A stretch of DNA of 52,420 nt from an uncultured Candidatus Melainabacteria bacterium (GCA_934754775.1 CAKVIM010000014.1:1-52420); one strand, 5' to 3'. Counted from the first letter of the stretch, positions 1-8,655 are shown. Notes: generated by a model from the sequence alone, not told the origin. Made by a program: numbers and translations.

Positions 1-183
1 TAACATACGGTCGGGTGACAATCGAATAACTACTAGTTTGTATAGAAATTACAAGTCACCCTCAGAGGTGTGACTACCAACTTGACTTGTATTTACCCCC
101 GCACGTAGACATATGGTCGGGTGACAATCGAATAACTACTAGCCTGAATAAAAATTGCAGGTCACCCTCAGAGGTGTGACTAC
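1..183 (+). repeat. Two tandem copies of a structured ~80-95 nt repeat (family R1)
   Basis: Two near-identical units lie about 106 nt apart. Each has the 5' stem GGGTGAC (13-19 and 119-125), a 35-nt loop and the 3' stem GTCACCC (55-61 and 161-167), followed by CTCAGAGGTGTGACTAC. A third, truncated unit (CACATTTGGTCGGGTGAC) sits at 222-239. More diverged copies lie at 17806-17899 (minus strand), 34371-34464 and 34481-34568, and there the stem bases change in pairs. Strand is assigned from the orientation shared with the copies that follow genes. The left end of the array is cut by the window edge. Confidence 0.8.
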
Positions 184-323
184 AAGATTGACGTGTTAGA
201 AAAAGTAACCAAAAGACTTTTCACATTTGGTCGGGTGACAGGGGTAAATAGGACTTTACAGTTATGTAAAACAAATTTTGTCTATTCCTTCTCCTAGGGT
301 GAGGGGGATGAATTAAATTAAAA

Positions 324-354
324 ATCGGGTTCAATGATTATCATTGAACCCGAT
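324..354 (-). terminator. Intrinsic terminator of the small gene at 429-608
   Basis: A perfect 14-bp stem (324-337 with 341-354) closes a TTA loop. Read on the minus strand it is followed by a T run (ATTTTTAATTT). It lies 75 nt past the stop of the leftward gene. The plus-strand side lacks a T run. Confidence 0.7.
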
Positions 355-428
355 CAGTACTAAAAATATTGGGGTTTTATTACGTATTTTACCCCTACTT
401 TGCCCCTACTTTAGTCCTATTTACCCCA

Positions 429-608
429 TTAAGCACCCATTTCTGTGGCATATTTTTTCATTGCTTCTTCAGAAATTTCTGCTGTATCTTGGATGATACT
501 ACCTGCAATAAGCGTTGACTCTTGGGCCATTTTTATGCATTTTACTGCATACTGTGCTTGCACTTCCGGGGTCAGGGCACTTCCGTAACCTACTGAATTA
601 ATTTCCAT
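429..608 (-). CDS. Small protein, possibly YjfB-like putative motility protein (59 aa)
   Basis: This 59-codon frame starts MEINSVGYGS and ends EMGA. It has a good ribosome binding site (AGAGGG about 8 nt before the ATG) and a terminator just downstream, so it is likely a real gene despite its size. The short hydrophobic-plus-helical pattern (MEINSVG...VQAQYAVKCIKMAQE...AGSIIQD) resembles the small YjfB-type 'putative motility protein' family, whose members are about 50-60 residues with an MDI start. That assignment is weak because the family is short and poorly conserved. No signal peptide or membrane segment is seen. It is separated from the next leftward gene by about 60 nt and could be the last gene of that unit or stand alone. 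Confidence 0.55.
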   Translation of the reverse strand: MEINSVGYGSALTPEVQAQYAVKCIKMAQESTLIAGSIIQDTAEISEEAMKKYATEMGA

Positions 609-670
609 CTAGCTACCCTCTTTGATCTGTGACTACTATATGATAACACTATTTGAGAGGTTATGCAATA

Positions 671-1393
671 CTATTTGATTTTGAAAGATACATTTGCAAC
701 TGCCGTAACTTTTTTATCAATAGATGACGTATCATTAATCCCCATATCAGATACATTTGTTGAGTCAACAGGAGTAATTTGATAAACGCCCATTCTAACT
801 GACTGAATTTTACCTACAGAGTTATGTGTTGGCTTAAGCATAGATGCTGCTCTTGCTTTAGCGTCCTTAGAAGCTTTTTCCAACAATGTAACTTTTAATT
901 CAGGCAATTTAGAATAATCATAAGAAGGAGAATAAACATTAATATCCACTCCTTTATTGATTAAGCCAGTAATATCATTTGATATATTCTTGATAAGTTC
1001 GACATTATCTGAACTAATCGTAACCGGTTGGGTTAAATTGTACATATCCGGAATATCAGTGTATTCACCGGTTTTAGCGTTACGTTTATAAGAATAATAC
1101 CCATTGACGGTTTTCAACTCAATATTCTTAATCTGTTTATCTTTTAAGTATTTATCAACGATTTTAATTTGTTCTTGCACTGCACTGTAGGCGTCTTGTT
1201 TCGATACCCTCTTAACATTTATGTCAAAGTTTAGTGAGCCGGAATCTGATTTTACTATTTCATAAGCTGAACCAGTAACAGAGATTACATCTTTTTCTAT
1301 TGTTGTAGAAACGATTTTGGTGGAAATAACCAAGCCAAAAGCGATAAGTAATCCTAAAGAAATCACCTGTAATTTTTCGATTTTTTCTAACAC
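671..1393 (-). CDS. SIMPL (DUF541) domain protein
   Basis: A 240-aa protein with one N-terminal membrane segment (about residues 9-30), then a SIMPL/DUF541-type region beginning KDVISVTGSA and ending in the typical KKVTAVANVSFKI strand. SIMPL proteins are usually periplasmic or outer-membrane-associated and of poorly defined role; here the N-terminal helix may act as an uncleaved anchor. The gene starts 11 nt after the end of ricT, so gpsA-ricT-SIMPL look co-transcribed, but no functional link is obvious. Length is normal for the family. The domain assignment is fairly safe; the function is not known. Confidence 0.8.
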   Translation of the reverse strand: MLEKIEKLQVISLGLLIAFGLVISTKIVSTTIEKDVISVTGSAYEIVKSDSGSLNFDINVKRVSKQDAYSAVQEQIKIVDKYLKDKQIKNIELKTVNGYYSYKRNAKTGEYTDIPDMYNLTQPVTISSDNVELIKNISNDITGLINKGVDINVYSPSYDYSKLPELKVTLLEKASKDAKARAASMLKPTHNSVGKIQSVRMGVYQITPVDSTNVSDMGINDTSSIDKKVTAVANVSFKIK

Positions 1394-1404
1394 ATTGCCT
1401 CCTT

Positions 1405-2343
1405 TTAAACGTTGCCGGTTGAGCTGTTTCTGTCGTCTTCAAGTTGTTTTAATTGTTTTGCGTCAACCTTTTCGTCTGTTGAATAGTTTGTAATAGTTGT
1501 AGTTGAAATTTCGATATCGACGTTAACATCCGCATCAACCATTTCAATATCAGCCTTTTTGAATTCTTTAATCTTGCCATCTTCAAACTTAACTGCGACA
1601 GAATTGTTTAAGAATTGTATGAAGCAAACTTTGCCTAAGCCGGATGGTGTCATTACTGTAGAACCAACGGGTGGCATTCCTTTAGCTGCTTCAATGTAAT
1701 TTGAGTATTCATATGTTAAGCAACAAAGTAATCTTCCGCAAGTGCCGGAAATCTTGGATGGTGCAATCGGCATTCCCTGGTCTTTTGCCAGCTTAACGTT
1801 AATTGATTCAAATTTTCTTAAATATGATGAGCAGCAGAACGGTTTACCGCAAATACCTGTTCCATCCATGATTGAAGATTCATCTCTTACACCGATGTGT
1901 CGTAAATCAATTCTCATTCGTTTGAAAACTTGAGTCAAATCTTTCAGAAGCTCTCTAAAGTCGACTCTTTCCGGAGCAGTATAATAAAAAGAAATTTTTC
2001 TTTTGTCAAACGTGATACGGCATTGAACAAGGTTCATATTAAGCTTGTGTTTTTTTACCAAATCTTTGCATTTGAAAAATGAAGTAACTTCTTCTTTTTT
2101 TAACTCTTCTAAAACCATCATGTCCTCTTGAGTCATTATTCTGATAAATTCAAAAGGAGCAGGTGTTTTTTGAGATTTTTCAAACTTTGCTGCGACTTCT
2201 TTATTAACTAAATATGCCTTAAGAGCTTCTTCACCTTTTTCTGTTCTGGCAAGCACAAGAGCCCCGTCGTCCAAATTTACATTTTCAGGACATTTCAAAG
2301 GAACGAAAGTATTTTTGAGATATTTTACTGCATACTTAATCAT
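1405..2343 (-). CDS. ricT: PSP1-domain protein RicT/YaaT family
   Basis: A 312-aa PSP1 protein. In Bacillus, RicT (YaaT) forms the Fe-S-containing Ric/Y complex with RicA and RicF and affects RNase Y-dependent mRNA maturation. The signature is the pair of cysteine clusters GICGKPFCC (Cys165, 170, 171) and GTCGRLLCC (Cys202, 207, 208), which are cluster ligands in the family. The conserved preceding block contains GVRDESSIMDGTG. Homologues of the partners RicA/RicF are not in this window, so the name denotes the family only. The start ATG overlaps the end of gpsA by 8 nt, indicating translational coupling. The C-terminal tail after about residue 270 is acidic and low complexity. Confidence 0.85.
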   Translation of the reverse strand: MIKYAVKYLKNTFVPLKCPENVNLDDGALVLARTEKGEEALKAYLVNKEVAAKFEKSQKTPAPFEFIRIMTQEDMMVLEELKKEEVTSFFKCKDLVKKHKLNMNLVQCRITFDKRKISFYYTAPERVDFRELLKDLTQVFKRMRIDLRHIGVRDESSIMDGTGICGKPFCCSSYLRKFESINVKLAKDQGMPIAPSKISGTCGRLLCCLTYEYSNYIEAAKGMPPVGSTVMTPSGLGKVCFIQFLNNSVAVKFEDGKIKEFKKADIEMVDADVNVDIEISTTTITNYSTDEKVDAKQLKQLEDDRNSSTGNV

Positions 2344-3337
2344 ATCTTTCTTCCTTTTTGAGTTTTCTGTTCATAAGCTTTGACAACACTTCTTGTGGAG
2401 TGATATCTGTGTAAACAGCTTCGTAGATTGCACTTGATACAGGAACTTCAAGTCCTAATTTTTCAGCCAAATCGCAAACTGCTTTTGAGGTTTTAACCCC
2501 TTCTGCCACAGAACCGAGTTCGTTTAGAATGTCGTTAATTTTTTTGCCTTTTCCTAACATTGCACCTACTGTGTAGTTTCTTGACATTGGGCTGGAGCAA
2601 GTTGCGATTAAATCGCCCATTCCGGAAAGTCCGTAAAGAGTGGACGGATTAGCTCCGAGCTTAACTGAAAGTCTTACGATTTCTGCCATACCACGAGTTA
2701 GCAATGTCCCCATGCAGTTATCGCCTAAATCCATTGTGTGTGCGAAGCCTGATGCAATAGCGATAACGTTTTTGAGGCTGCCGCCAAGCTCAACTCCGAT
2801 TACATCTGAGTTTGTATATAATCTAAATTTATTAGGTACATTACAAGCTTTTTGAACAAATTCAGCAACTTCCATGTCCTCACATGCTACAGATGCTGCG
2901 GTCGGTTTGCCTTGCAGAACTTCTTTTGCTAAAGTCGGGCCTGATAAAATAACCACTTTTTGGTTAGGTAGAACATCTTTTATAACTTCTGACATTCTCA
3001 TTAAAGTATTCAATTCCAAACCTTTTGATGCGTTAACTAATGGCTGTTCGGACTTAATGCCTGCTGCTTTTAACTGTTCGCAAACACTTCTAACGCCGGA
3101 AGTTGCGACAACTGACAAGATAATATCCGCACCTTCTATTGCTTTTTTTAGGTCAGAAGTGAATTCCACTTTTTTATCTAACTGTACTTCAAGAGGTTTT
3201 GAGCAGTGTTTATTAACGATTAAATCTTCGTTTAGGTCACATTCACGCCCCCAGATAGTGATTTCTTCAAAATTATTATTTAATAACCAAGCTAATGTTA
3301 ATCCCCAACAGCCCGGTCCAAGTACAGTAAGTTTCAT
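2336..3337 (-). CDS. gpsA: Glycerol-3-phosphate dehydrogenase [NAD(P)+]
   Basis: A 333-aa cytosolic enzyme that reduces dihydroxyacetone phosphate to sn-glycerol 3-phosphate for phospholipid synthesis. The N-terminal Rossmann loop reads GPGCWGLTLAWLL, where most members have GxGSWGTALA; the Ser to Cys and Ala to Pro changes are tolerated variants. The active-site lysine lies in GGSLKNVIAIASG, and the C-terminal GLSGMGDLIATC motif is intact. Length is normal. It is first of the leftward gpsA-ricT-SIMPL unit, and murQ ends 44 nt upstream of its start, so the transcript may extend back to murQ or ribH. Confidence 0.95.
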   Translation of the reverse strand: MKLTVLGPGCWGLTLAWLLNNNFEEITIWGRECDLNEDLIVNKHCSKPLEVQLDKKVEFTSDLKKAIEGADIILSVVATSGVRSVCEQLKAAGIKSEQPLVNASKGLELNTLMRMSEVIKDVLPNQKVVILSGPTLAKEVLQGKPTAASVACEDMEVAEFVQKACNVPNKFRLYTNSDVIGVELGGSLKNVIAIASGFAHTMDLGDNCMGTLLTRGMAEIVRLSVKLGANPSTLYGLSGMGDLIATCSSPMSRNYTVGAMLGKGKKINDILNELGSVAEGVKTSKAVCDLAEKLGLEVPVSSAIYEAVYTDITPQEVLSKLMNRKLKKEERYD

Positions 3338-3381
3338 AAAATTCTCCCTATTACAATTTCAGCCATTATTATACTACAAAA

Positions 3382-4275
3382 TTAAAGCTTTGAAAAATTA
3401 TTCAGAGTTCTTCTTAAAACTCCGCAATTTCTTCTCAAGGCTTCTTCTGCTTGATTTCTGTTGAGTTCGCATTTAAGCATAATAATTGCCGTTTTTACGC
3501 TCCATCCGCTTTCTAATAGAGTTTGAAGTGCTTTAGAATTATTGACGTTAGCAATTTCTGACACAATTCTAATTGCTCTATCTTTAAGTTTTTCATTTGT
3601 AGGCATCAAATCTATCATAAAGTTTTCATATGTTTTGCCTATTTTAATCATGGCTCCGGTTGAAAGCATATTCAGAACCATTTTTTGTACAGAACCTGCT
3701 TTCATTCTGCTTGAGCCGGCAATAACTTCCGGTCCTACTTCGACACAAATTCCTAGCCCTGCTTCTTCTAAGATTGCTGCGTTGTGGTTGCAGGTTAAAG
3801 CGATTGTTTTGCAGCCGATTTTATCAGCTTCTGCTAAAACTCCTAAAAGGTATTTTGGATTTCCGCTTGCTGAAATTGCGACACAAACATCTATGTCTGT
3901 AAGACATTTTGCGTCGTTTTCGCCGAGTTCAAAGTTGTCTTCCGCCCCTTCTACCGCTGTTCTTATTGCGGTATCACCACCTGCAATAATGCCGTTTACC
4001 ATATCATTCGGTACGCCAAAAGTCGGCGGACATTCTGAAGCGTCAAGAATTCCGATTCTGCCGGATGTTCCGGCTCCAAAATAATAGAGTTTCCCACCGC
4101 AAAGGAATTGTTTTGCAATGATATCGACTGCTTTTGCGATGTTTGGAGTTTCATCTTCTATAGCGAGTGCGACTAATTTATCTTCTTCATTGATTTTTCT
4201 TACGATGTCTAAAGTAGAAAGTAAGTCTATGTTTTTAGTATTTTCATTTCTGTATTCAGTAATAATTTCGCTCAT
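3382..4275 (-). CDS. murQ: N-acetylmuramic acid 6-phosphate etherase
   Basis: A 297-aa SIS-domain etherase that converts MurNAc 6-phosphate to GlcNAc 6-phosphate and D-lactate in peptidoglycan recycling. The SIS phosphate loop is FGAGTSGRIG, and the two catalytic glutamates of the family sit in DASECPPTFG (Glu81) and VEGAEDN (Glu112). The C-terminal UBA-like helical part is present. No MurNAc transporter or AnmK kinase lies next to it. It is flanked upstream by a copy of the CCCTC/GAGGG repeat (about 4305-4345) that separates it from ribH. Confidence 0.95.
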   Translation of the reverse strand: MSEIITEYRNENTKNIDLLSTLDIVRKINEEDKLVALAIEDETPNIAKAVDIIAKQFLCGGKLYYFGAGTSGRIGILDASECPPTFGVPNDMVNGIIAGGDTAIRTAVEGAEDNFELGENDAKCLTDIDVCVAISASGNPKYLLGVLAEADKIGCKTIALTCNHNAAILEEAGLGICVEVGPEVIAGSSRMKAGSVQKMVLNMLSTGAMIKIGKTYENFMIDLMPTNEKLKDRAIRIVSEIANVNNSKALQTLLESGWSVKTAIIMLKCELNRNQAEEALRRNCGVLRRTLNNFSKL

Positions 4276-4281
4276 AAGTCA

Positions 4282-4345
4282 CACACCTTTCTTATTCTAC
4301 ATTCTCCTTCTCTTTGGGGAGAGGGTTGGGGCGAGGGGTCAACCA
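4282..4345. repeat. CCCTCGCCC/GAGAGGG palindromic repeat (family R4)
   Basis: The spacer between ribH and murQ holds TCTTTGGGGAGAGGGTTGGG followed by GCGAGGGGTC, the same wording as the spacer repeats near 290-305, 27105-27126, 34700-34850, 37870-37895 and 38760-38795, and the in-frame copy at 25131-25163. Confidence 0.6.
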
Positions 4346-4352
4346 ATAAATT

Positions 4353-4814
4353 TTATATACGCCCCAACAAATTAACCATTTCAATCGCAGATTTAGCCGC
4401 ATCAGAACCTTTGTTTCCTGCTTTTGTGCCGGCTCTTTCGATAGCTTGTTCAATGTTATCAGTTGTAAGAACTCCGAATATAACAGGAACTTCTGTTTCT
4501 AAACCAACGGATGCTACACCTTTTGAAACTTCTGCACAAACATAGTCGTAGTGAGAAGTTGAGCCTTTTATAACAGCCCCAAGTGCAATAATCGCATTAT
4601 ATTTTCCTGTTTTTGCACATTTTTTTGCTACAAGCGGTATCTCAAATGCTCCCGGACACCATACTATATCAATGTTTTCATCCTTAGCTCCGTGACGTTT
4701 AAGTTCATCAATTGCACCGGATAATAATTTTGATGTAATAAATTCGTTGAAACGAGAAACTGTGATACAAAATTTTTCGTTTGTGACAGTCAACATACCT
4801 TCAATAATAGACAT
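4353..4814 (-). CDS. ribH: 6,7-dimethyl-8-ribityllumazine synthase
   Basis: A 153-aa lumazine synthase, the penultimate step of riboflavin synthesis, condensing 5-amino-6-ribitylaminouracil with 3,4-dihydroxy-2-butanone 4-phosphate. Visible motifs are the substrate loop around [17 protein letters not shown], and [16 protein letters not shown] with the catalytic His of SHYDYV. The C-terminal [14 protein letters not shown] region is typical. It stands alone, with no ribD, ribE or ribBA nearby, and I see no FMN-riboswitch-like leader in the 166-nt divergent spacer before rsgA. Length is normal. Confidence 0.95.
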   Translation of the reverse strand: MSIIEGMLTVTNEKFCITVSRFNEFITSKLLSGAIDELKRHGAKDENIDIVWCPGAFEIPLVAKKCAKTGKYNAIIALGAVIKGSTSHYDYVCAEVSKGVASVGLETEVPVIFGVLTTDNIEQAIERAGTKAGNKGSDAAKSAIEMVNLLGRI

Positions 4815-4980
4815 TTACCTTCTCCTTATATCTTTATAAACACATTATACATGATATTTCGCTAAAATTGTTAGAAGTTTAAGAGTTGTAACAAACCAAT
4901 ATGGAGAGAATTCTTTAATTGATTGTTACAAAATTTTACAGGCATTTTTAGCTCTTTTTACGTTGTGGTAAAATTTATTT

Positions 4981-5982
4981 ATGGCAGAAGGACAAATATT
5001 CAAAATTCATTCAGATTTTTATTATGTGAATTCCAACGATACAATTTTTGAATGCAAAATTCGTGAGGTTTTGAAGAAACAGAAGCAGAAAATTTTTGTG
5101 GGCGATTTTGTGGAATTCAATGACGGAGCGATTGAAAAAATTCTGCCACGCAAAAATTATATTACTCGTCCGACTGTTGCGAATATTGATAGAGTTATTA
5201 TAATTTCTGCGGTTAAAGAACCGGAACTTAATTTTACGCAGCTTAATAGATATATTTCTTTTGCCAAGTATCATAATTTGGAAGCTGTTTTGTGTTTCAA
5301 TAAAAATGATTTGTCGGATAATGATAAAACTATAGAAAAAGTTTTTTCGATTTATCAACCGCTCGGGTATGATGTACTGTTTACTTCTGCTCTAGAAGGA
5401 TATGGGTTGGATGAGTTTAAGGAAATTTTGTCTGGTAAGACTTCCGTGCTTTGTGGCTCATCCGGTGTCGGAAAATCCAGTTTGATTAATGCAGTTTGCC
5501 CTGATTTAAATCTGAGGACGAAAAGTGTTAGTGAAAAAACTCAACGAGGAACGCATACGACAAGACATTGTGAAATTATCAGGTTGGATGAAAATTCAAG
5601 AATTGTTGATACTCCGGGGTTTAGCAATTTGAAATTTGATTTTTTGATGCCAAATCAAGTTGATTTACTATTTGATGAAATCTCTAAGTATAAGCAATAT
5701 TGCAAATTTCAGGACTGCTTGCATTTAAGCGAAACAGGCTGTTGCGTAAAAGAGCATCTTTCTGAAATTGACGAAACGAGATATCAGAGTTATGCTGAAT
5801 TTGTTGCAGAAGCGATGGAATATAAAGAACGGGTTAAGTATCAAGGAGTTAAAGTTGAAGCTACACATAAGCAGCAGCATAACAAAACTGCAGTTAAGAT
5901 AAGCTCCAGAAGGCGTGAGAGTGCGAGAAATACTCTTAAACAAAATATATATAAGGATATAGATGATGAAGGAATTGATTAA
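4981..5982 (+). CDS. rsgA: Ribosome small-subunit biogenesis GTPase RsgA
   Basis: A 333-aa GTPase that acts late in 30S maturation. It shows the circularly permuted G-motif order of the YjeQ/RsgA family: G4 NKND at residues 107-110, then G1 GSSGVGKSS at about 159-167, the switch TTRH near 193-196 and G3 DTPG at 210-213. The C-terminal zinc motif uses Cys241, Cys246, His248 and Cys254 or 255. The N-terminal OB-fold region (residues 1-70) is present. Its 3' end overlaps ispA by 20 nt, so rsgA-ispA-PAP2 form an operon. The basic C-terminal tail (KISSRRRESAR) is commonly variable. Confidence 0.95.
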   Translation: MAEGQIFKIHSDFYYVNSNDTIFECKIREVLKKQKQKIFVGDFVEFNDGAIEKILPRKNYITRPTVANIDRVIIISAVKEPELNFTQLNRYISFAKYHNLEAVLCFNKNDLSDNDKTIEKVFSIYQPLGYDVLFTSALEGYGLDEFKEILSGKTSVLCGSSGVGKSSLINAVCPDLNLRTKSVSEKTQRGTHTTRHCEIIRLDENSRIVDTPGFSNLKFDFLMPNQVDLLFDEISKYKQYCKFQDCLHLSETGCCVKEHLSEIDETRYQSYAEFVAEAMEYKERVKYQGVKVEATHKQQHNKTAVKISSRRRESARNTLKQNIYKDIDDEGID

Positions 5983-6835
5983 ACTTGTAGATGAACATTT
6001 GGATAAGTATTTACCGATAAGCTATCCCGAAGATATTTTTAAGGCAATGAAATACACGCTTTCGCTTCCGGGGAAAAGATTACGACCGATTATGTGTATT
6101 GAAACTGCAAGACTTTTAGGTGCCGGCATGGAAAAGGCAATGCCTGTAGCTTGTGCTATCGAAATGCTTCACGTGCAGAGTTTAATCCATGATGACTTGC
6201 CTTGTATGGATAACGATGATTTTAGACGTGGCAAACCTTCTAATCATAAGGTCTTTGGCGAAGCTAATGCCGTTCTTGCAGGTGATGCACTTCTTACTTA
6301 TGCTCCGCAAGTTATGATTGAACAATCAAAAGATTTGTCAGCTGAACAACTTGTTAGAATCTTGCATGAGTACACAAAATTTGCGGGAGCTTACGGACTT
6401 ATCGCAGGTCAGGTTGTAGATATAGAATCTGAAGGTGGTAAATTGGTTAAATCACCGGAAGAAACTTTGGATTTTATACATTTGAATAAAACAGCAGTGC
6501 TTTTCAGATTGGCGGTCAGATGCGGTGCAATCATTGCAAATGCAGAGGAAGAAGTTATTGAAGAATTTGATAATTTTGCGAAAAAATTTGGACTGGCTTT
6601 CCAAATATACGATGATATAATGGATGAAATCTCTTCTTTTGAGGAATTGGGTAAGACTGTTGGTAAAGATAAAAACTCCGGAAAGCTTACCTATGTTTCG
6701 TTATACGGACTCAATGAGGCTAAAAATAAATTTAATTGCTTAATTGAGGAATGTTATGGTATAATCAACAAGTACGATTCGAAGATATTTAAAGAAATAT
6801 TAGATAAATTAGAGAACAGGGTTGGGAGTTTTTAA
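5963..6835 (+). CDS. ispA: Polyprenyl (farnesyl/geranylgeranyl) diphosphate synthase
   Basis: A 290-aa class I trans-prenyltransferase that condenses IPP with allylic diphosphates to C15 or C20 products. The first aspartate-rich motif reads DDLPCMDNDD, with the insertion typical of bacterial FPP/GGPP synthases. The second is DDIMD in the YDDIMDE block. GKRLRP, for IPP binding, is near residue 40. The exact chain length cannot be read safely. It overlaps rsgA by 20 nt and is followed directly by a PAP2-like membrane protein through a TAATG stop/start overlap. That pairing suggests a prenyl-diphosphate-linked role for the neighbour, though this is only inference. Confidence 0.9.
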   Translation: MMKELIKLVDEHLDKYLPISYPEDIFKAMKYTLSLPGKRLRPIMCIETARLLGAGMEKAMPVACAIEMLHVQSLIHDDLPCMDNDDFRRGKPSNHKVFGEANAVLAGDALLTYAPQVMIEQSKDLSAEQLVRILHEYTKFAGAYGLIAGQVVDIESEGGKLVKSPEETLDFIHLNKTAVLFRLAVRCGAIIANAEEEVIEEFDNFAKKFGLAFQIYDDIMDEISSFEELGKTVGKDKNSGKLTYVSLYGLNEAKNKFNCLIEECYGIINKYDSKIFKEILDKLENRVGSF

Positions 6836-7299
6836 TGAATTTTTCGCAAATGTTTGGAACTGGTTATGAGGTTATTTTTGTTGCTTTTTCAGGCATTATA
6901 ACCGCACAGCTTATTAAATGTATTTTGCATCTTATTATAAAAAGAAGCTTGGATTTGAGATTGTTCACTACTACTGGTGGCATGCCAAGTTCTCATTCTG
7001 CAGGAGTAATGGGGCTTTCAACAGCAGTTGGCTTGATTCGAGGGTTTAGCTCAATAGAATTTGCAATTGCTCTCGGATATGCATTTATTGTGATGTATGA
7101 TGCCGCAGGTGTTAGACGTGCAGCCGGAAAACAGGCAGCATGTTTGAACCGAATTATCATGGATTTGTATAAACAAGATTTGCAAGAAGCCGGCGGAAAA
7201 TTAAAAGAACTTCTCGGACACACTCCTATGCAAGTATTTGCGGGTGCTTTGTATGGAATTGCGTACGCATTTTTTGTTCACTTTCACTTGATGCACTAA
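6835..7299 (+). CDS. Divergent PAP2 family membrane protein
   Basis: A 154-aa protein of the divergent PAP2 (YuiD/DUF212) family found in Firmicutes, Cyanobacteria and plants. The signature is GGMPSSHSAGVMGL (residues about 45-58), and YDAAGVRRAAGKQA follows. Hydrophobic segments lie near residues 10-30, 55-90 and 130-152. Members are suspected lipid-phosphate phosphatases, but activity is largely unproven. Its start overlaps the ispA stop by 1 nt, so the two are translationally coupled. That fits a role in isoprenoid-diphosphate dephosphorylation, which is inferred and not shown. Confidence 0.85.
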   Translation: MNFSQMFGTGYEVIFVAFSGIITAQLIKCILHLIIKRSLDLRLFTTTGGMPSSHSAGVMGLSTAVGLIRGFSSIEFAIALGYAFIVMYDAAGVRRAAGKQAACLNRIIMDLYKQDLQEAGGKLKELLGHTPMQVFAGALYGIAYAFFVHFHLMH

Positions 7300-7330
7300 A
7301 ATGTTAAATGTGTCCAATAAATCGAATGAG

Positions 7331-7352
7331 TTTTAAGTTTTGTAACACAAAA
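7331..7352. other. Hairpin with TTTTGTAAC motif upstream of rpsE
   Basis: The spacer 7300-7534 (235 nt) begins with AAGTTTTGTAACACAAAACTT, an inverted repeat that could be a weak terminator for rsgA-ispA-PAP2 or a protein-binding site. The rest of the spacer is AT-rich; no secure promoter was assigned, although a second GTTACACAAAATATAA block occurs around 7480. Confidence 0.35.
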
Positions 7353-7534
7353 CTTCCCCACCCCTATTGATTTATAAAGCTTTTTATATTAGAATTAATT
7401 TGTCAGAAAACAACCCACATTTGAATAAACTGTAAATGCCGATTGTTCGGGCGTTTTGTATTGATTAGTTATTCGAATGTTACACAAAATATAAATAGTA
7501 ATCTGTTAACAAAAAAAAGAAAGGTATTATAGAA

Positions 7535-8173
7535 ATGACAGAAGAAAAAATCGAAACTCAAGTTGAGGAAACTGTAGTAGAAGAAAACGCTGCTGCAGAA
7601 GCTGCCGTTGAAACTGAAGAAGTTGTAGAACAACTTCCTGCAAGAAAACCACGTGGCAGAAAGAAAAAAGTAGAAACTCAAGAAGCTAAACCTGAATCAG
7701 AATGGAAAGAACAAGTTGTTCAAATCCGTCGTGTAACAAAGGTTGTTAAAGGTGGTAAAAAATTAAGCTTCAGAGCAATTGTTATTGTTGGTAACAAAAA
7801 AGGACAAGTTGGTGTTGGTTGTGCTAAGGCTGCAGAAGTTATCATCGCTATCCAAAAAGCTATTGCAGACGGTAGAAAGAACCTTATCACAGTGCCTATT
7901 TTCAAAACAACTATTCCACACCCAATTACAGGTCGTTCAGGAGCAGGTGCTGTAATGTTAAGACCGGCTTCTCAAGGTACTGGTATTATTGCAGGTGGTG
8001 CTGTTCGTTCAGTTCTTGAACTTGCTGGTATTGAAAACATTCTTTCAAAATCTTTAGGTTCAAAATCACCTCTAAACGCTGCTAACGCTACTTTAGAAGC
8101 TCTTAAATCATTAAGACCATTCTCAGAAGTTGCTAAAAAACGTGGCTTGACAATGGCTGAATTATTAAACTAG
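7535..8173 (+). CDS. rpsE: 30S ribosomal protein S5 with acidic N-terminal extension
   Basis: A 212-aa S5, a 30S protein important for decoding fidelity and mRNA entry. The core starts at about residue 57 ([21 protein letters not shown]) and runs through [10 protein letters not shown] and the C-terminal [21 protein letters not shown]5 is usually about 165-175 aa; here about 50 extra residues precede it, first acidic (many Glu) and then basic (RKPRGRKKK). An AAAGAAAGG ribosome binding site supports the upstream start. In most bacteria S5 follows L18 in the spc operon, but here rplR lies about 29 kb away on the other strand. Confidence 0.95.
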   Translation: MTEEKIETQVEETVVEENAAAEAAVETEEVVEQLPARKPRGRKKKVETQEAKPESEWKEQVVQIRRVTKVVKGGKKLSFRAIVIVGNKKGQVGVGCAKAAEVIIAIQKAIADGRKNLITVPIFKTTIPHPITGRSGAGAVMLRPASQGTGIIAGGAVRSVLELAGIENILSKSLGSKSPLNAANATLEALKSLRPFSEVAKKRGLTMAELLN

Positions 8174-8231
8174 TCGGCTATTTTCATTCAAATTTGAAAT
8201 GGAATAATAATAGTAGAACGAAAACATAGAG

Positions 8232-8292
8232 TGGGAAAAGCGTTTTTGCAAAATTAAATTTTAAACAATGAATTTGAAATAAGCGTTCCCAC
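8232..8292. repeat. Inverted repeat GTGGGAA...TTCCCAC between rpsE and rpmD
   Basis: GAGTGGGAAAAGCG (8231-8244) can pair with the GCGTTCCCAC block (8283-8292) across an AT-rich loop. The same opening words (TAGAGTGGGAAAAG) begin the terminator-like hairpin after prfA at 47704, so this may be a short repeat family. Located inside an operon, it may be an attenuator or an inert insertion. Confidence 0.45.
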
Positions 8293-8324
8293 CGATAAAA
8301 AAATAAGATAAAAAGGAAATAACA

Positions 8325-8504
8325 ATGGCAAAACAAATAAAAATCAAACTTGTAAAAAGTTTAATCGGATGCTCTGACGCTCAACGTAGAGTTGCTCAAG
8401 CTTTGGGCTTGAAAAAAACTGACCAAGTTGTTGAACACCAAGACAGTGCAACAATCATGGGTATGGTTAACAAGATTTCACATCTTGTAGAAGTGGTTGA
8501 ATAA
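8325..8504 (+). CDS. rpmD: 50S ribosomal protein L30
   Basis: A 59-codon gene starting MAKQIKIKLVKSLIG and containing the family core RRVAQALGLKK and the end MVNKISHLVEVVE. Length matches bacterial L30 (about 58-60 aa). An AAAAGGAAAT ribosome binding site precedes the ATG by about 6 nt. It lies between rpsE and rplO exactly as in the usual spc operon, but the spacers on both sides (151 nt each) are unusually long and filled with palindromic repeats. Confidence 0.95.
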   Translation: MAKQIKIKLVKSLIGCSDAQRRVAQALGLKKTDQVVEHQDSATIMGMVNKISHLVEVVE

Positions 8505-8510
8505 AATTTG

Positions 8511-8634
8511 AAAGGGAATAAGGTAATAAGGCAATAAGGTAATAAGAGATTTTAAATATCAATATTTATCGCATTGCAAGATTTAAGATTTTAAACACCT
8601 TATTCACTTATTCCCCTATTACCTTATTCCCTTA
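8511..8634. repeat. Palindromic element with tandem GGTAATAA units (family R3, copy 1)
   Basis: The rpmD-rplO spacer is a self-complementary element. The left arm is AAAGGGAATAAGGTAATAAG with repeated AATAAGG(T/C) units. The right arm is CTATTACCTTATTCCCTT. An AT-rich centre lies between them. A second copy lies in reverse orientation at 42245-42373 between ybaB and recR. No coding capacity was seen. Confidence 0.75.
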
Positions 8635-8655
8635 TAATGACGAAAGGAACTAAAA

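Noticed and set aside
1..240. Possible CRISPR array in the tandem repeats
   Set aside because: Only two full units about 106 nt apart plus a fragment; units are 80-95 nt with internal structure, spacers are not uniform, and no cas genes are present.
2874..3464. 196-codon plus-strand frame over gpsA/murQ
   Set aside because: Lies antisense to two well-supported conserved genes and has no recognisable protein features.
3542..4084. 180-codon plus-strand frame over murQ
   Set aside because: Antisense shadow of murQ; no ribosome binding site or family resemblance.
4815..4980. FMN riboswitch before ribH
   Set aside because: The 166-nt AT-rich spacer lacks the conserved FMN-element words and is too short for the leader plus promoter.
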